Source of the DNA: Laccaria trichodermophora | Lineage: Eukaryota; Basidiomycota; Agaricomycetes; Agaricales; Hydnangiaceae | NCBI GenBank assembly: GCA_018417955.1 | Contig: JACTVC010000004.1 | Location: 248,001 to 312,000, forward strand | Direction: 5' to 3' | Length of the DNA stretch: 64,000 nt | Shown: positions 22,600-36,901 of the stretch, in pieces | Position numbering within the stretch: the first letter of the stretch is position 1 | Layout: each line of letters starts with the position of its first letter | The notes under the pieces: model-generated | Databases searched by the model: none | Told to the model about the DNA's origin: nothing | The model's input: only the letters and a program-made list of their open reading frames with translations | Position numbers and translations under genes: made by a program

Positions 22600-23095
22600 G
22601 GACCATAAAAATATGCGAGAGATTTACGTTGTGTGTGTGGTACATAGCATCGCATCTTCTCGCTGTGATAACATCCCTTTTTTTTTTGAGAAAAACTAGC
22701 AGCGTACAATGGATCGAGCCGCGACGGGCTGGTAGATTGATCTCGAGGCAGTGGTTGATTTTATGAATCGATTTTCGGCCTCCTTACGATGCCAAATGGC
22801 CATAAAATATATTTCATATGTCTGCGAACAATTCTTGGTGAAACCCATAGACAGAAGCTGGCGCTCAAAAGACATTTTGGAGTGCAATTAGCCGTAATTT
22901 CCCCATCGCTCATACATTGATTCAAATCCAAATTTAGCTCGAAGAACGGAATTTCATCCTCTCTTGTTCCCGAAAAGAGCGTAAGCATCACGATTCACAA
23001 ACGTCGCGTTCTAGAGTTACAATGATCCCGTCCGGTATTTACGACGCCGCGTCTTTGCGGAGTATTCGTGCGGCTGTTTTCGGGACGCAGTCCCG
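22600..23095. other. Intergenic between pseudogene pieces
   Basis: No coding signal, repeat end or RNA gene is recognised in this interval. Confidence 0.3.
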
Positions 23096-23099
23096 TTTG

Positions 23100-23335
23100 A
23101 AAAACTGAACACGAAAGAGATAAGCTTAGGAACGTGAGTTTTTGAGATCTATAACACATACCTATCGACAACGTTGGTACTGAGCCAGGAGGGTGTTAGA
23201 CCGACTTCATACGGTCATACATTAGTAGACGTCTAGAATGTATATCATTTGGATACATCCCGTTACCTGACGCTGAGGCGCTATGTAATGCCGAACCAGA
23301 AACGGTGATACCTTCGTGTATAAATCGACTATCAT
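23100..23335 (-). pseudogene. Upstream exon and intron remnant of the mucin-like gene copy
   Basis: Matches 17955-18155 of the intact gene: GATAAGCTTAGGAA.GT, ACACATACCTAT.GACAACGT and the block coding for TVSGSAL. It continues the pseudogene at 21838-22590 after a gap of about 500 bp. Confidence 0.65.
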
Positions 23336-23592
23336 TTGCACAAGAGGCTACCGGATCGCATATGGGTTAAGAATGAAGATGAGAGAGGTGGCCACGGTGA
23401 CGCTCATTGTCCACACTCGGCGCAACCTTGGGCAACTGTGGTGGAGCCCAGTTGTTGCCCATGGCCAATTGGTGCCAGAGACCGTCGATTAACAGATTTT
23501 TATCTAACAATATGACGATGGGAACGTACATGAAAGTAGAAAAAGTTCTACGAGAACTATTCACTGGTCAGATGAAATACACAGCAGCACAC

Positions 23593-24732
23593 TTATTTAC
23601 AAGATACGAGAGCACGAGAGGATGTTCTTTGAATGTATTCCTCTTCAGTGAGCTGTCGAGCATAATGGGAACGATGCAAGCTCACCTTCTGGTTCAACTC
23701 ATCTTCTAACATGAAGGCAACTCGGGAACCTGCAAGCAACTCTTGCAAAAACACAGACATGCGAAGCACAAGCAACGTGCCAGATACTGGCAGTGTTCCC
23801 AAAATCGTGATTGGCACTGGCGCGCTGTTGAAGTATTCGATCAACTGCTTGACAGAGGGGGAATGAGGATTTTCCTCGACGTGAAAAACCGTTACGGCCG
23901 TTTGAGAAATCAACACGGACGAAAAAGATGATTCGATCGTGCTGGGATGGAGGGAAAACGTGATGGGCAAATCCCATCCTTCAAGCAGAACAAACAAGGA
24001 GGGAAACTGCTCGAGCTCAGAGTCGGAATTGATATTCTTGACGATGTCCTCGGAAGTAAAAGATTTCCCAGTGTTCAGCAGCTTGTTAAAAGCTGCGCAC
24101 CAGTGCTCCGTGAAAGTTCGGCCATCCGAGTTCGTCACTCCCTTGCGTGCAACGCCAGCGACGGACTCTATCCTCGCGCCCTTGGCCATCGAGCCCCATC
24201 CACTGACAGCGATAGGAGTAAAGCGTGAATCCACAACGAAAAGAACGTCCAGATCTTGACACGAAGCCTCCGCCTTTAAGTCGTTTTTCAGGCTAGATAG
24301 GTCGAGTTCTGGCCCTTTGCCCAGTTTCTGACCGATTTTTGGGGTGATGAATGTGGTACCAGGAATGCCGTGGCCCGCATAGTGAAAGATAAAAAGTTTG
24401 CGATTCGAAGTCCTGGGTGGCAATGCGCTATACACATCTTTGACTAGGTCCATGTCGCAATGTCCTTGCGACAGGATACACTTGTGGGCGTCGACGTTTC
24501 GGAGCTTCTGAATGGTTTCAATGAAAAGAGAGCTGTCTTTATCTCCGCCAGTATCATCAGAGCCCCAGTAAGTCGACAAAACCGAGATGTTGTCGTAGAC
24601 ATTGGAGGTTGCGACTCGAAGGCGCTGGATCGCGTCTTTGATCTTTGTCTCCAGGATTTGTGCTTGAACTCTTCGCAAAGGGACGTTACCAGGAGCGCTA
24701 GAAGGATACCAGCGGCTTATACCATTTGACAT
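23593..24732 (-). CDS. Caspase-like protein B, catalytic cysteine replaced
   Basis: Intronless frame of 379 residues from an ATG at 24732 (MSNGISRWYPSSAPGNVPLR). It aligns with caspase A over almost the whole length: NVYDNISVLSTYWGSDDTGG, then FIFHYAGHGIPG with the catalytic His kept. The position of the catalytic Cys reads LFVVDSRFTPIA where A has VDSCCSVD; the codon at about 24223-24225 gives Arg. Protease activity is therefore not expected, and it may act as a decoy or regulator, or be starting to decay. The C-terminus is extended by about 30 residues compared with A. The gene is followed upstream by calcineurin A on the same strand. Confidence 0.85.
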   Translation of the reverse strand: MSNGISRWYPSSAPGNVPLRRVQAQILETKIKDAIQRLRVATSNVYDNISVLSTYWGSDDTGGDKDSSLFIETIQKLRNVDAHKCILSQGHCDMDLVKDVYSALPPRTSNRKLFIFHYAGHGIPGTTFITPKIGQKLGKGPELDLSSLKNDLKAEASCQDLDVLFVVDSRFTPIAVSGWGSMAKGARIESVAGVARKGVTNSDGRTFTEHWCAAFNKLLNTGKSFTSEDIVKNINSDSELEQFPSLFVLLEGWDLPITFSLHPSTIESSFSSVLISQTAVTVFHVEENPHSPSVKQLIEYFNSAPVPITILGTLPVSGTLLVLRMSVFLQELLAGSRVAFMLEDELNQKVSLHRSHYARQLTEEEYIQRTSSRALVSCK

Positions 24733-25020
24733 TATGAGTGTGGAATGTGGTTCTAGTTCAAGTTGTCTTGGAACTCCGCCTCACCGTGTGCGCGAGGTTT
24801 CAGTCCACTCGATAGGTACCCCAAAAGTTTCAGCTGAAACAATGGGTTTTATAAGGAAAAAGTGTTTTGATATCGTAAGGAGAACTGAACAGAAAATAAG
24901 AGAAATGCCTCCACAAACAACTTGAAAAGGAAGGATAAAATACATCGCTGCACAGAAAGACAAAGAGACCGATTAAAAGAAAGGATATACTCCAGGTATT
25001 GGGGGATCAATGCAGTTAAT

Positions 25021-27457
<2,437 letters not shown>

Positions 27458-27742
27458 CGCGGCAATGATCTGATTGTAGAGGTCGTCGAAGAATCACTGA
27501 GGCCTGTGCACCGGTGCTGTGGTCGAAGAGGGGATGGAGGATGTGGAGGAGAAACAAGGAGATCAGGAAGATTACGACACAATTCACTTTTGTGTGCCCG
27601 CGTGCCCGCGTTCCTTGGCAGACAATTACAAGCTAAATCTCAAATTATTCTAAATGTCACTTTCACTGCCTTACGGCGCTCAAGCATCAGGTTGTAATTG
27701 GAATCGTTCATCGGATACGCTCCATATATACACTGGCCAGCT

Positions 27743-28850
27743 CTACAACTTCAAGGGCCCTGGGAAGTATGCGTTCAGAACATGCTTAGCCACATTGAAA
27801 CCTAACAAAGAGACAATATAGGCTGTGAAGAGTGGGAGTAGAGGGGAGAGTAGGAGCTCTGAGCGGACTAAAAACGGTAGAGCTGTATCAGATAGGAATC
27901 AGTGGGTGAAGGCAGTGAAGACGTTCGGCAATTCATACCGCTGAGTCCGAGGTAGATTCCGTAGGTATATTGGGCGAACCTGTGTCAAAGCGTCAATTCC
28001 GAAGCGCACAAACAGACTAAACGCTTACGCAGCTAGGTATAGTGTGTTACCAACCCATAGACACACCCAGTTGTCCTTGAGGACGATTGGCAGAAGGAAG
28101 AGCTGTGCAAGGTAAAGAGTGAGAAAGAGAGGAAAGAATGCATTCGTATGAACGTCGAAGGCGTATGCCCATTCTACTCTTGAGTCGGCTGGCGTGGAAT
28201 GTGACGGCGGTGAGAGGAGCAGACGATTGGAAGTAAACCTGACATGATGACTCCCGTAAGCCGGTGAAGATAAGAGGGTTGACTTGAAAGTACCATAAAA
28301 TGGTTGATATCACTATTCCTGATAGAAGGAAGTCGCGCAAAATCATGGTTACGGCCAAATTGACGATACTCCAGATATCCCTCGAGTAAATAATGCCCCA
28401 GGCGATGGCGGAGACTGATAAATTGTTGAGTTGGTATGCCACATATACGTCTACACACCACTCACCACACAGACACGCCCCAATAAGCACCAAAATGGCA
28501 GGGTCGTCTCTTGACCAAGTGTTTTTCGTTTCTGATACCAAACGTCAGGCTTATGCCATCATCGCGAAACTAATTCACCAACGTTTATGAAAATAAACAT
28601 TTCGGTAACTGCATCACCAGTTAGACCATCTGTGTGGCGCGTTTAGAATGGAAAAGCTTCGCACTCACACTCTCCTCGGCGCGAGGCAGAGATAAGTCAA
28701 CTGCCATGCTGCAAGCTCAAAGTCCTAAAAGTTCGATGAGAAAACTTATAAGCTTCGAATACGTCAAAATATACGTACCATTTGTTGGAAGCGGTGAAAT
28801 CGCTTGAAAATTACGGGCACTCGAAACGAAGTATTGGTGCGACTTGACAT
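27743..28850 (-). CDS. UNC50: UNC-50 family Golgi membrane protein
   Basis: The start ATG at 28850 gives MSSRTNTSFRVPVIFKRF; splicing then gives DFELAAWQLTYLCLAPRR, KNTWSRDDPAILVLIGACL, VEWAYAFDVHTNAFFPLFLT, LYLAQLFLLPIVLKDNWVC, WVGNTLYLAA, QYTYGIYLGLSALPFL and a final exon ending GFNVAKHVLNAYFPGPLKL with the stop at 27743. These are the hallmarks of UNC-50/Gmh1, a multi-pass inner-nuclear or Golgi membrane protein involved in trafficking. About six short introns are needed. It is divergent from the WW-domain gene, with starts 280 bp apart, so the two probably share a bidirectional promoter. Confidence 0.92.
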
Positions 28851-29129
28851 GTTACCGTCTTCTGGCGAAAATGATGTATTTGTTGGGAGCACCATTGTCG
28901 AATTCGCTGCCCTTGGTCGTCGAAACAAGGCCAGCGTAGAGATTATGAAAGTATATTACAAGGAAATAGTCAAGCGTGGGCGAGCAGTTCGTTGCTGGAG
29001 GTTGTAAGTAGCAGGCTGCAATGCGGGATTTGATTTTTAAGTCGGCGCTTAAATAGTGCAACGAGGAAAAACAAGCATCTCGTCGTCAGTATCACCCTTT
29101 TCTCAACTTCTTCGCCATTTTCCCTCACT
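28851..29129. promoter_or_regulatory. Divergent intergenic region between UNC50 and WW gene
   Basis: Only 279 bp separate two start codons that point away from each other, so both promoters must lie here or overlap the genes. I cannot mark a specific element. Confidence 0.5.
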
Positions 29130-32100
29130 ATGGAAGAAGACAACGAACTCCTTGACTGGAGCAATGAAGACGACGAGCACCAGGACTTGCACAGGAAAGG
29201 CTCTATAGAGCAACGAGGTGATGTTGACGAGATGGAAGATGCTGTGTCTCTGGGGGAAGACGAGGATGAGCAAGGGTATTTTGCCTACCAGCGCGAGCAC
29301 GAAGACGCGTCTGGATTACTAGGCGACAAAGACCTCATTTCTAGGCCAGCTTCTCCCCAAGATTTGACAGCCCACTCCAACAGCAGCGAACACCAGTCTC
29401 ACCACTCGTCTCAGGATGTCATCCAGGACAACTCATCCACTCACAATAGGCCCCCCTCCTCCAGGGATTCTCCTCGTCGCCGCCAGAACTCCAAGAATAA
29501 TCACTCTCCTCAGCGCTCTAGTTCTCTTTCCGCTAACGCACTTAGACTTACCCATGCGCTTCCCCCCAAACCAGTTGTCGCAAACGTGCCATATCTGCCC
29601 CCTTCGCATCCATCGATCGTCGAAGCTACCAGTATGGTCAGTGCCACCAGGACTGCAGGCCGCGAGTCGAAAAAGTCAAACGGAGTCTCCGCGTCTGCTG
29701 GGAATGGCAAGTCCACCAGCTCTGCCGCGGTTGAGCGCGATTCTAGCTTGCCTTCAGAATGGGAAGTGAGACACCCCAGAAGCGGTGGTGGTGTATACTA
29801 CTACAACATCGAAACACACCAGTCGACTTGGACCCGTCCTCCCGTGAGCCTATTCTTCCTGGAAATCCCGCAGCACCAGTATTTGCCGCTGTCGCGGAAC
29901 TAGCGTGTCTGCGGGAGACAATCCTCGGAGTCCACCCTTTCTAACTCATCTCACTCGCAGTCATTACGAGCCACCCGTGGCACTTCAGCCTCTCAGCCTG
30001 ATTTTGATATAGCAGAGGCCTCAAAGCACCCTTCGTCGTCAAACCCGCTCTCTTACGAAGATCGACACTACCGGCCTCCAGGAAGCGAACCCGGGCCTCC
30101 CACGGAAAGTCGGTCTAATGACAGGGCTCAAGATTCTTCCAATGCTCACTATCACCGTCAAGACGAATATGCTGTGACGCCTCCTGCATCTCCGACACGT
30201 TATAGGGACCGAGAAAGGGCTAGATCTCTTTCTCCTAATCTTGAGCCAGAGGCAGCTTATTCTCGGAGTAGAGATCGAGAATCACGCTCCGGCCGTAACT
30301 CACAGCGTCCAGGTCGTGGAAGGGTTGCCACTAACGCAGATTCTCCAATACAGCATAGGGAACGTGAGCACCCATCGGCTGGGCCTGATTACCCTGAGCG
30401 ACATTGGGGAAGGCCCCCGCCCGTTCTTCCCACAGAATACACCGGCAAGAATGACCATTCGACACGTCGTCCCCCTCGTCAACGGCAGCAAGGAGACGAT
30501 ACGTCGTTTGAACATCTTGCTGACGATCGAGATAGGGCCCCCTTAAGAAGGGGTGCCAGTAATCGGGTGTCCAACAGGGACCGTGAACCCGAAACTAGGG
30601 AGCATCTTGTTCAAAATTCAAGCATACCCACATCTAGTACGTTATCAGCCTCATCCCATCCTCACTCTCCCCACCTCTCGTACCCGTACATGGCAGCCTG
30701 GTTCGCGCCATTGCACCTCAGGTTTCTGAAGAGCCTGGTAGAGGCTGTGTGCCAGCTGCATTATCTGTACCCCCCCTTCGTGTTCCTCGGCTCCTCCCTC
30801 CTCCCTTCCGACTCAAGGACCCTTATCATGGATTGCTTTTCTTTCTTTCCATTTTCTCACTCGTCTCACTGTCAACCCACTTGTCCCCTTTTCTCATTCA
30901 TGTCTGTTGTTTCCCCATATTACAGGACATAGGTCTCCTCCTCCGCATATGCGTGACCGCGATGTCCCATCGTACGATCCTGCGAGGGAGCGTGAACAAA
31001 AAATGATTGAAGACCCACAAGCCAGATCAGCCCATCCGCCATCCTCTTCACGAAGAGAGAAACCGCCTCGTCTCAACAACAGATTAGCCCCAACAACTGC
31101 ATCATCATCAGCCACGGCGTCAGTCACTTCAGATGGCCCTCCAACCCGACACAGAGATTATATACCTTCCGGAGATGTTGAGTATTCTCACCGTCGAGGC
31201 GTGGATCGAGAACGAGAACGTGACCTGGACCGTAGTCATGGCCATGATGAGTTAAACAGACATGCTAACACCCAGCCAATGATCCCTGTAGATTCTGTCC
31301 CTTCCTACTCAAGGTCACGACCTGGCCGGGATTACGATATGGAGAGAATGCAACCTCCTCTTGATCACGAAAGGTTGTCGATGGCATTGGATCCAGCAGA
31401 ACAATTATCTCGTACGTTTCTGCCTGCCACTTTGAGTCCACTTCCCTCTCCCTTCTTCTCCCGTTGCTCTATCCCTTCTCTTGGCATCCATTGTACTCAA
31501 CAATCTTGATTGTTTGACGAAGTAGGTCGGAGCCGTGTACCACTTCCACCGCAAGAAATGTCCTTCCGTGACACAGTAACAGCAAGACCTGGTCCTCCAA
31601 CTCACGACGTCGATTATCACAACCGAGAACCACCGAGGCAGTCGTTTGCGCCGCCCACGCACTCGCCCCCGAGAAATCAATTCCCTAGGTCAGGGCTTCC
31701 CATTCAGAGTGTCAACGGAATGCCGCCTACCGGACCACGTCAACAGCAATTGGATGCGTTTTCTACTTCCAGACTAGCCAGACCGCTTCCGTCTGGTTCT
31801 GCAGGTCCTGATCACCCCGGAGACCGTTCTCGCTCTGCTAGGCAGCAGCGTGATCGTGGCCCATCTTACGGGCAACGGCCAGGTCTTCCTCCCGTTGACA
31901 CTCGTATAGATGTTGATCGCGATGAGCCTATGTCGTCCTCCAGGTATCCCCCGTCTCCACCGATGAGGAGTGCTGAATCTGCGAGCAGAGGGATGTATGC
32001 GGACAGGGAGACTGCTAATGCTGGGGCTCCAAAGGCGCCCAAGGCCATGAAGCATCCTTCAACTTCACCTACGGCGTCTTATGGACCGCTGCCACCAGTT

Positions 32101-34016
32101 GGTAGGTCAAGGGAACGCTCTCCCCCATTCAGTGCACCTCCTGGTGGAGATTCTAGGGATGGAAGAAGGGACTACGACCCAAGACCAGATGGAGGGGTAG
32201 CATGGAGGGGTGACCGTTCAGGTCCAGGGCAGCACCTCCCTCCTCCTCCTGTTGAAAGAGGTTTCCCTGTAAGTCTTTGTCCTCCAATGGTGTTGCAGCC
32301 TTCTTATGCTTCCTTCTAGCTGCGTCGTGGTGACACTCGAGGCGGTCGACAGCCTGTTTTTGCTTCGAGACCTGTACCAGTTTCAGGAACTAACAACATT
32401 CCAATCGGAGTCAAACGTCCATTTGACGGCAATGTTCCCCCTCATGAACCTCCTCTCGCACCTCCAATGAATCGCTACAACCAGAATCCTGGGCCAATTC
32501 CATCTCCAGTATTAGTGCCGAACGCCGGTTATGACTCTCGTGATTTTCCACCTGGAAAAGCAATTTATGAACGCGTTCGTAACTACTTTTTGCCACTGTA
32601 AACCATGCTGATGCGTCTCATGATTAGCCTCCACCTAATGTTCCAATGGTCGAAGGATACCGAAATCGCTTTGAAGGGCCCGAACCTGCTCATCGCCCAG
32701 AGGATCCATTCGTAAGCGTATGCGTGTAAGTTTATTGTCAACTGTTCTGACCATCATGTTTGGCAGCCTCCACAGCCTTTTGAACGTCGTCAAGCACCTC
32801 CTGCTCCGGTACCAGCACCAGCACCAGCACCAGCTCCGGCACCTCCATCAGGTCCTCCATCTGCACCTCCAACAGAAGAGAATAAGCCCAGACGAGAGGC
32901 ACGGGTAAGTCATGCTTGGCCTCTATCTCGACCCTGATGCTAAACGCTCTCCGACAGAAGTCGCGATTCGACAAGCCGGCAGAATTACCACCAAGGGCCT
33001 GGGTTCCGCGTGAACCTTCGCCCACCTCCGATATGGTGGTCCATTCCGCCAACGTCGAGAAAGAAGGAAAGGCGCCAACGCCACCACCAGTCTCCAGAGA
33101 GCCATCAGCAACGTCCCCAATATGGGACCTTCCAGACCGTCCTCCTCCATCTTCACGGTTTTCTGTCGATGAATACAAGTCAGATGCTCGATCAGTCAGC
33201 TCTCGTTCTGGGCCGGTGACGGAGGCTGAAACTCGGCCCAAAGAGCTTCTGGAGCGATTTTCTACCCCTCCTGTTCGTTCAGGTGATGGAGGCCCTCCAA
33301 ATAATAATTGTCCTCGTCAAAGTCATGCATTACCTCCCAATCCGACAACTCGTCATCGAGAAACTCACACCTTCCCTCAGGACCCTGCTCCAGGATGGTC
33401 TGACACTCGTCGAGGCTACGAGGATGGTAGACCGAGGAGTCGTTGGGGTGAGCCCAGACGTGATGGTCCAGTCAATCAACCTTCGGCTCCAGAGCCAAGT
33501 GCTTCTCGCATGGTTGTGGATGAACCGCCTGTTCACAGCCGACCAGAGGAATACGGCGAAACTCGGACTTCGAAACCTATCCGCATTCGACGACCACCTA
33601 TGGGATCTGGACCTGACGTCACTGCCCAGACACGTGTAGCGTCAACACCATCAAAGGACAGCTACGTTCCCTCTGAACAAGCAGGGCCTGCGATTTATGA
33701 GCGGGAAGGATACGATCTCGCCAAGCGGCTCGACAGGCCGCCAGGTCCTCGACGGGGAGGATCGTTGTTGGATCGACTGTCGTTGGATGACGGGCCTCCT
33801 CCGCCTGTGATTACAGCAAGTAACACGCCTCCACAGCCTTCTCTGCGAGATAGGGTACAGCTAGTCCCGGCGAAGAGGGATAGGGAGGACATGATGGGTG
33901 ATTATTACGATACGCCGTTTGATGGTGATGATGGGGGCATCGATTCCTTGTCGAAGAGGCAGAGACAGAAAGGGGTGAAGCCGAGGAGGGGTAGGAGGAG
34001 GGGAGGGATGCCGTAG
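29130..34016 (+). CDS. Large disordered protein with one WW domain
   Basis: Starts with an acidic N-terminus (MEEDNELLDWSNEDDEH). A single WW domain follows at about residues 210-240: LPSEWEVRHPRSGGGVYYYN, then THQSTWTRPP, with both signature Trp and the Tyr block. The rest, well over 1,000 residues, is predicted disordered: Arg/Asp/Glu/Ser-rich repeats (RDRERARS, VDRERERDLDR) and Pro-rich blocks, including a CCAGCA microsatellite at 32811-32835 coding for Pro-Ala. It ends in a very basic tail (KPRRGRRRGGMP). At least seven introns are used, for example from 29844, 30608-30929, 31412-31525 and 32270-32320. The composition suggests an RNA-processing or transcription-coupled protein that binds proline-rich partners such as the polymerase II tail, but no specific orthologue is recognised. 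Confidence 0.85.
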
Positions 34017-34380
34017 GTTTACAGAGAAGTTTGAGAAAGTTTCTTGAGACGTCGTTCAGATTTCCCTTTGTCAGGATACGATGCGTTTTCGTAGTACAGG
34101 GATAAAAGTAATATGGGATTCGTGTTCACAGTTTAGTTCGCAGAATACAAGAATTTATTCGACGGTTGTGAAGCTATGTACAGTACTCAGAACTCTGCCA
34201 GTTCTCCACGTATGGTTTTGATGATCGTGTTCAATCTATCATTGTGAATCGAAGCAGAAGCCGCAATCTCGAAACGCTCACCTTGCAGCTAATTCATACC
34301 AGGATCATGTCGGACGCTGCAGAGTGTTAGTCCGCTGTTGGTTCTGAGAATACTTATTGCCACACCATTGTAAAACCGAA
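34017..34380. other. Intergenic between convergent genes
   Basis: Should hold the 3' UTRs of the WW gene and the minus-strand hypothetical gene. Nothing else is seen. Confidence 0.35.
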
Positions 34381-35103
34381 TCAGAAGGAAGATGATTCAG
34401 GGAATGCTTGGTCGTGGCTCCGTTTTGAGGCGCGGATATAGTCGCAGTGACCAGCGGGAGTGTTGGTTCCTTTCGGAGAAGTCGAGGCAGAGAGCACAAG
34501 AGGGGATAACTTGGAAAGCCCAGGAGACAACTGCGAGCCAGAAGATGCTTGTGACGACGGCTTCAAAGACTCGATCTCCACATCCATGCTATCATCACCA
34601 GAAAGCTGCCATGACAACACCTGAGCTTGACCGAGTTGAGATAACACCTGAGCAGGACTGCCTAGCGCCAGAATGGGCATCTCATGAGCTGTAGTAGCAG
34701 ACTTAGAGGACGTATAGGTGGATTGAAACTTGGTAAGATGTTGTTCCCAGGGATGACGCAGTCTAGGGTTCGGGATGAGTGCTTTTTTGTAAGGCTTTCG
34801 AGGCTTCCTTAGGCGAGCATTTGGATTGCTGCCAGTGGGATCTGGTACGAATTGGTTGAAGGCGGAGGTGAATTTGTTTTTGGGGTCTGGTTCGACGTTT
34901 CCGGTGGTGAGCTCAAGAGAGAAGGAGGAGTATCCTGGGAGACTGGGAACTTGAGGTTTCGTTGACTTTGTAGAGAGCGTTGCGGGCATGGTGGTTTGGA
35001 TGTGTGTACTGCGTTGCCAGTGGTGGGAACACTTCATGGTTGGATTTAAATTTCCGCTTTGTGTACTATGCCTCATGCACATGGCCTTACATAGTATGCC
35101 CAT
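34381..35103 (-). CDS. Hypothetical protein, Ser/Pro-rich
   Basis: One open frame of up to 240 residues. The upstream ATG is at 35103, but the ATG at 34989 (MPATLSTKSTKPQVPSLPGY) looks a more natural start. It has a short basic central block (ARLRKPRKPYKKALIPNP) followed by a Ser/Gln-rich tail. No domain is recognised. It may be nuclear because of the basic block, but this is only a guess. Confidence 0.5.
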   Translation of the reverse strand: MGILCKAMCMRHSTQSGNLNPTMKCSHHWQRSTHIQTTMPATLSTKSTKPQVPSLPGYSSFSLELTTGNVEPDPKNKFTSAFNQFVPDPTGSNPNARLRKPRKPYKKALIPNPRLRHPWEQHLTKFQSTYTSSKSATTAHEMPILALGSPAQVLSQLGQAQVLSWQLSGDDSMDVEIESLKPSSQASSGSQLSPGLSKLSPLVLSASTSPKGTNTPAGHCDYIRASKRSHDQAFPESSSF

Positions 35104-35338
35104 ACCACATTAAGAATAGTATTTGTAAACGCGTTGTGATTGTGCAGAGCAACCTGGTACATACAACGAACGGAAGGGTTTCCGTGTATCGCGTACTATT
35201 GCCACTCTATGCAACCATGACATATCAAGACCAACAGTTATTTCCAAACTTCGCCAGTAAGTGGGCCTCCTGATCTGCTCCGTTGCTTTCCGCCTTTCCC
35301 ACTGGCCAGTCATCAGGTTTTCGGCTATGAAAACCATG
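35104..35338. other. Intergenic between F-box-like and hypothetical genes
   Basis: Short stretch with no coding or repeat signal that I can recognise. Confidence 0.3.
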
Positions 35339-36462
35339 TCACGACTCCTTAACTTCAACGAACAAAATGCCTTTGTCGTGAAGTAAAGGTAAAGCCTTAA
35401 GGACAGCTTCCAATATGCCGTTCCCGCGTTCAGATTCTAGCACATCGTCGTCATAACGAAAGTCATATCTGATGTCGATATTAACTCTTTGTAACTGTGA
35501 ACCATTCGGATGAGTTACAATGGAGTCTAGATGGCCCCAAACATCATCGTGACGTAAATCCCTGTAGAAATCAGACTCATTCAAGAAGAAGTAACCTTCA
35601 AACGTAATATACAGGTTGATACGTTCAAGTGTGGCAGGGGATGTGAGACTGGCACAAAGACAACGCATCAAAAAGGACAAGATGGCGAAGTCAGACATGC
35701 TTGCGGAAGACGGGTCGATGTAAATTTCGAGAACGCGCAGATGGGACATGAATGGTAAGAATCTCGCCTCAGTCGGATGATCTATGTTCCGAGGACCTAA
35801 ATCAGTGAGAAATAAGCATATCTAGGAAATCTCCTACCATGGGCTGAATCATGAAAAGACCACAAACATTGGTCAATTACTGTTTGAGAAACCGTTGTCG
35901 CCACTCCCTTCGGTGTCAGCGAGCTTGGCTGCTCGCCATCAGAATAGTTGAGCGAGACATCACTTAGATGCAATTTCGCAAGGTACACAATGCCAAGGAA
36001 GAGGGTAATTGGTGCATTTTTGATGTTATTGATGTAGAGGATTTTGAGGGTGGGTGAATGTATGAGAGTCGAGAGCACATCCTTCAATTCACCGCTAAAG
36101 CCCCTCCAATTCATAGCCCGCACACAAGAGAGCGAGAATTCCTCTAAGCGACAGAACGAGAGTTGGAGAATGGCAAGTAACTTGTCAGAAAAAGGTTTGG
36201 AATCCCGCCAACCGTTCGCGTAATGGACATCTATCTTTCTGACAAAGGATCGAAAGACTGGATTTTGGACGAGGACTTCATGAAGCCTCTGGTAACCTTT
36301 ATCGTTGGATCCGAAACGAATGCTGTAGAATAGCTGCTTGCGACTTGGGAGAAGGAACGAGGAAGAAGCCAGGGCACATTGCTTGAGTGAACGCTTGTCA
36401 TTGCCAAGTGCCACAATAACATTGTCGATGATATCCTGTGGGATTTCCACTGAATTCGCCAT
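35339..36462 (-). CDS. F-box-like / leucine-rich-type agaric protein
   Basis: Exon 1 is 36462-35838 and exon 2 is 35796-35339, separated by a 41-bp intron (35797-35837). The start MANSVEIPQDIIDNVIVALG followed by SLKQCALASSSFLLPSRKQL is the degenerate F-box-like opening common to large agaric families. The rest (FSLSCVRAMNWRGFSGELKD, LYINNIKNAPITLFLG, RVLEIYIDPSSASMSDF) has irregular leucine-rich character. Such proteins are assumed to be substrate adaptors of SCF ubiquitin ligases, but Skp1 binding has not been shown for most. The total is about 360 residues, normal for the group. The family is highly expanded and fast evolving. Confidence 0.75.
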
Positions 36463-36689
36463 GTTGACTGCGATCGATTGGGGACACGCAAAGCTGGACG
36501 AAGTCGTAAATACATACGTATGAGTGTCCGCTTAGGGCAGGTTCTGGCCTCCTCTTAGATACCGAATAATCACTGTAGCGCGCCTACGGGCGCAAAGCCT
36601 GCTACAGCGCAACTACAGCGATTAGATAAAGAGGTTTTTTTTTTGTCAGAGTGATTTTTGCGATCGTTTATGTATTGGCTGCTCGTCGC

Positions 36690-36709
36690 CGAACCGCGCA
36701 AGCGGTTCG
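36690..36709. other. Perfect 8-bp hairpin with GCAA loop
   Basis: CGAACCGC, loop GCAA, GCGGTTCG. It lies in the 440-bp intergenic region before the membrane-protein gene. It may be part of a small transposon relic. A nearby CTGTAGC/GCTACAG inverted pair lies at 36573-36616. Confidence 0.5.
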
Positions 36710-36901
36710 CTCCTCACAGCAGTGCAAGTTGGAGCTCCTCAAGACGATGACGAAAGCGGAAACCAAGCAAGTGCAAAAGGAGTACAATGGAGCCCTTGAG
36801 AGCTGCAGCGCTGCAGGCTAAGACCCACTACTTACGTAGCGGGCATTTGGATTCACTTCAACTTTAAAACTCGAAAATACCCTAGAACCCCTGCTTGCAG
36901 C

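Noticed and set aside
22434..22991. Several minus-strand frames between the pseudogene pieces
   Set aside because: No domain, no splice partners, and part of the stretch is the degraded mucin-like copy.
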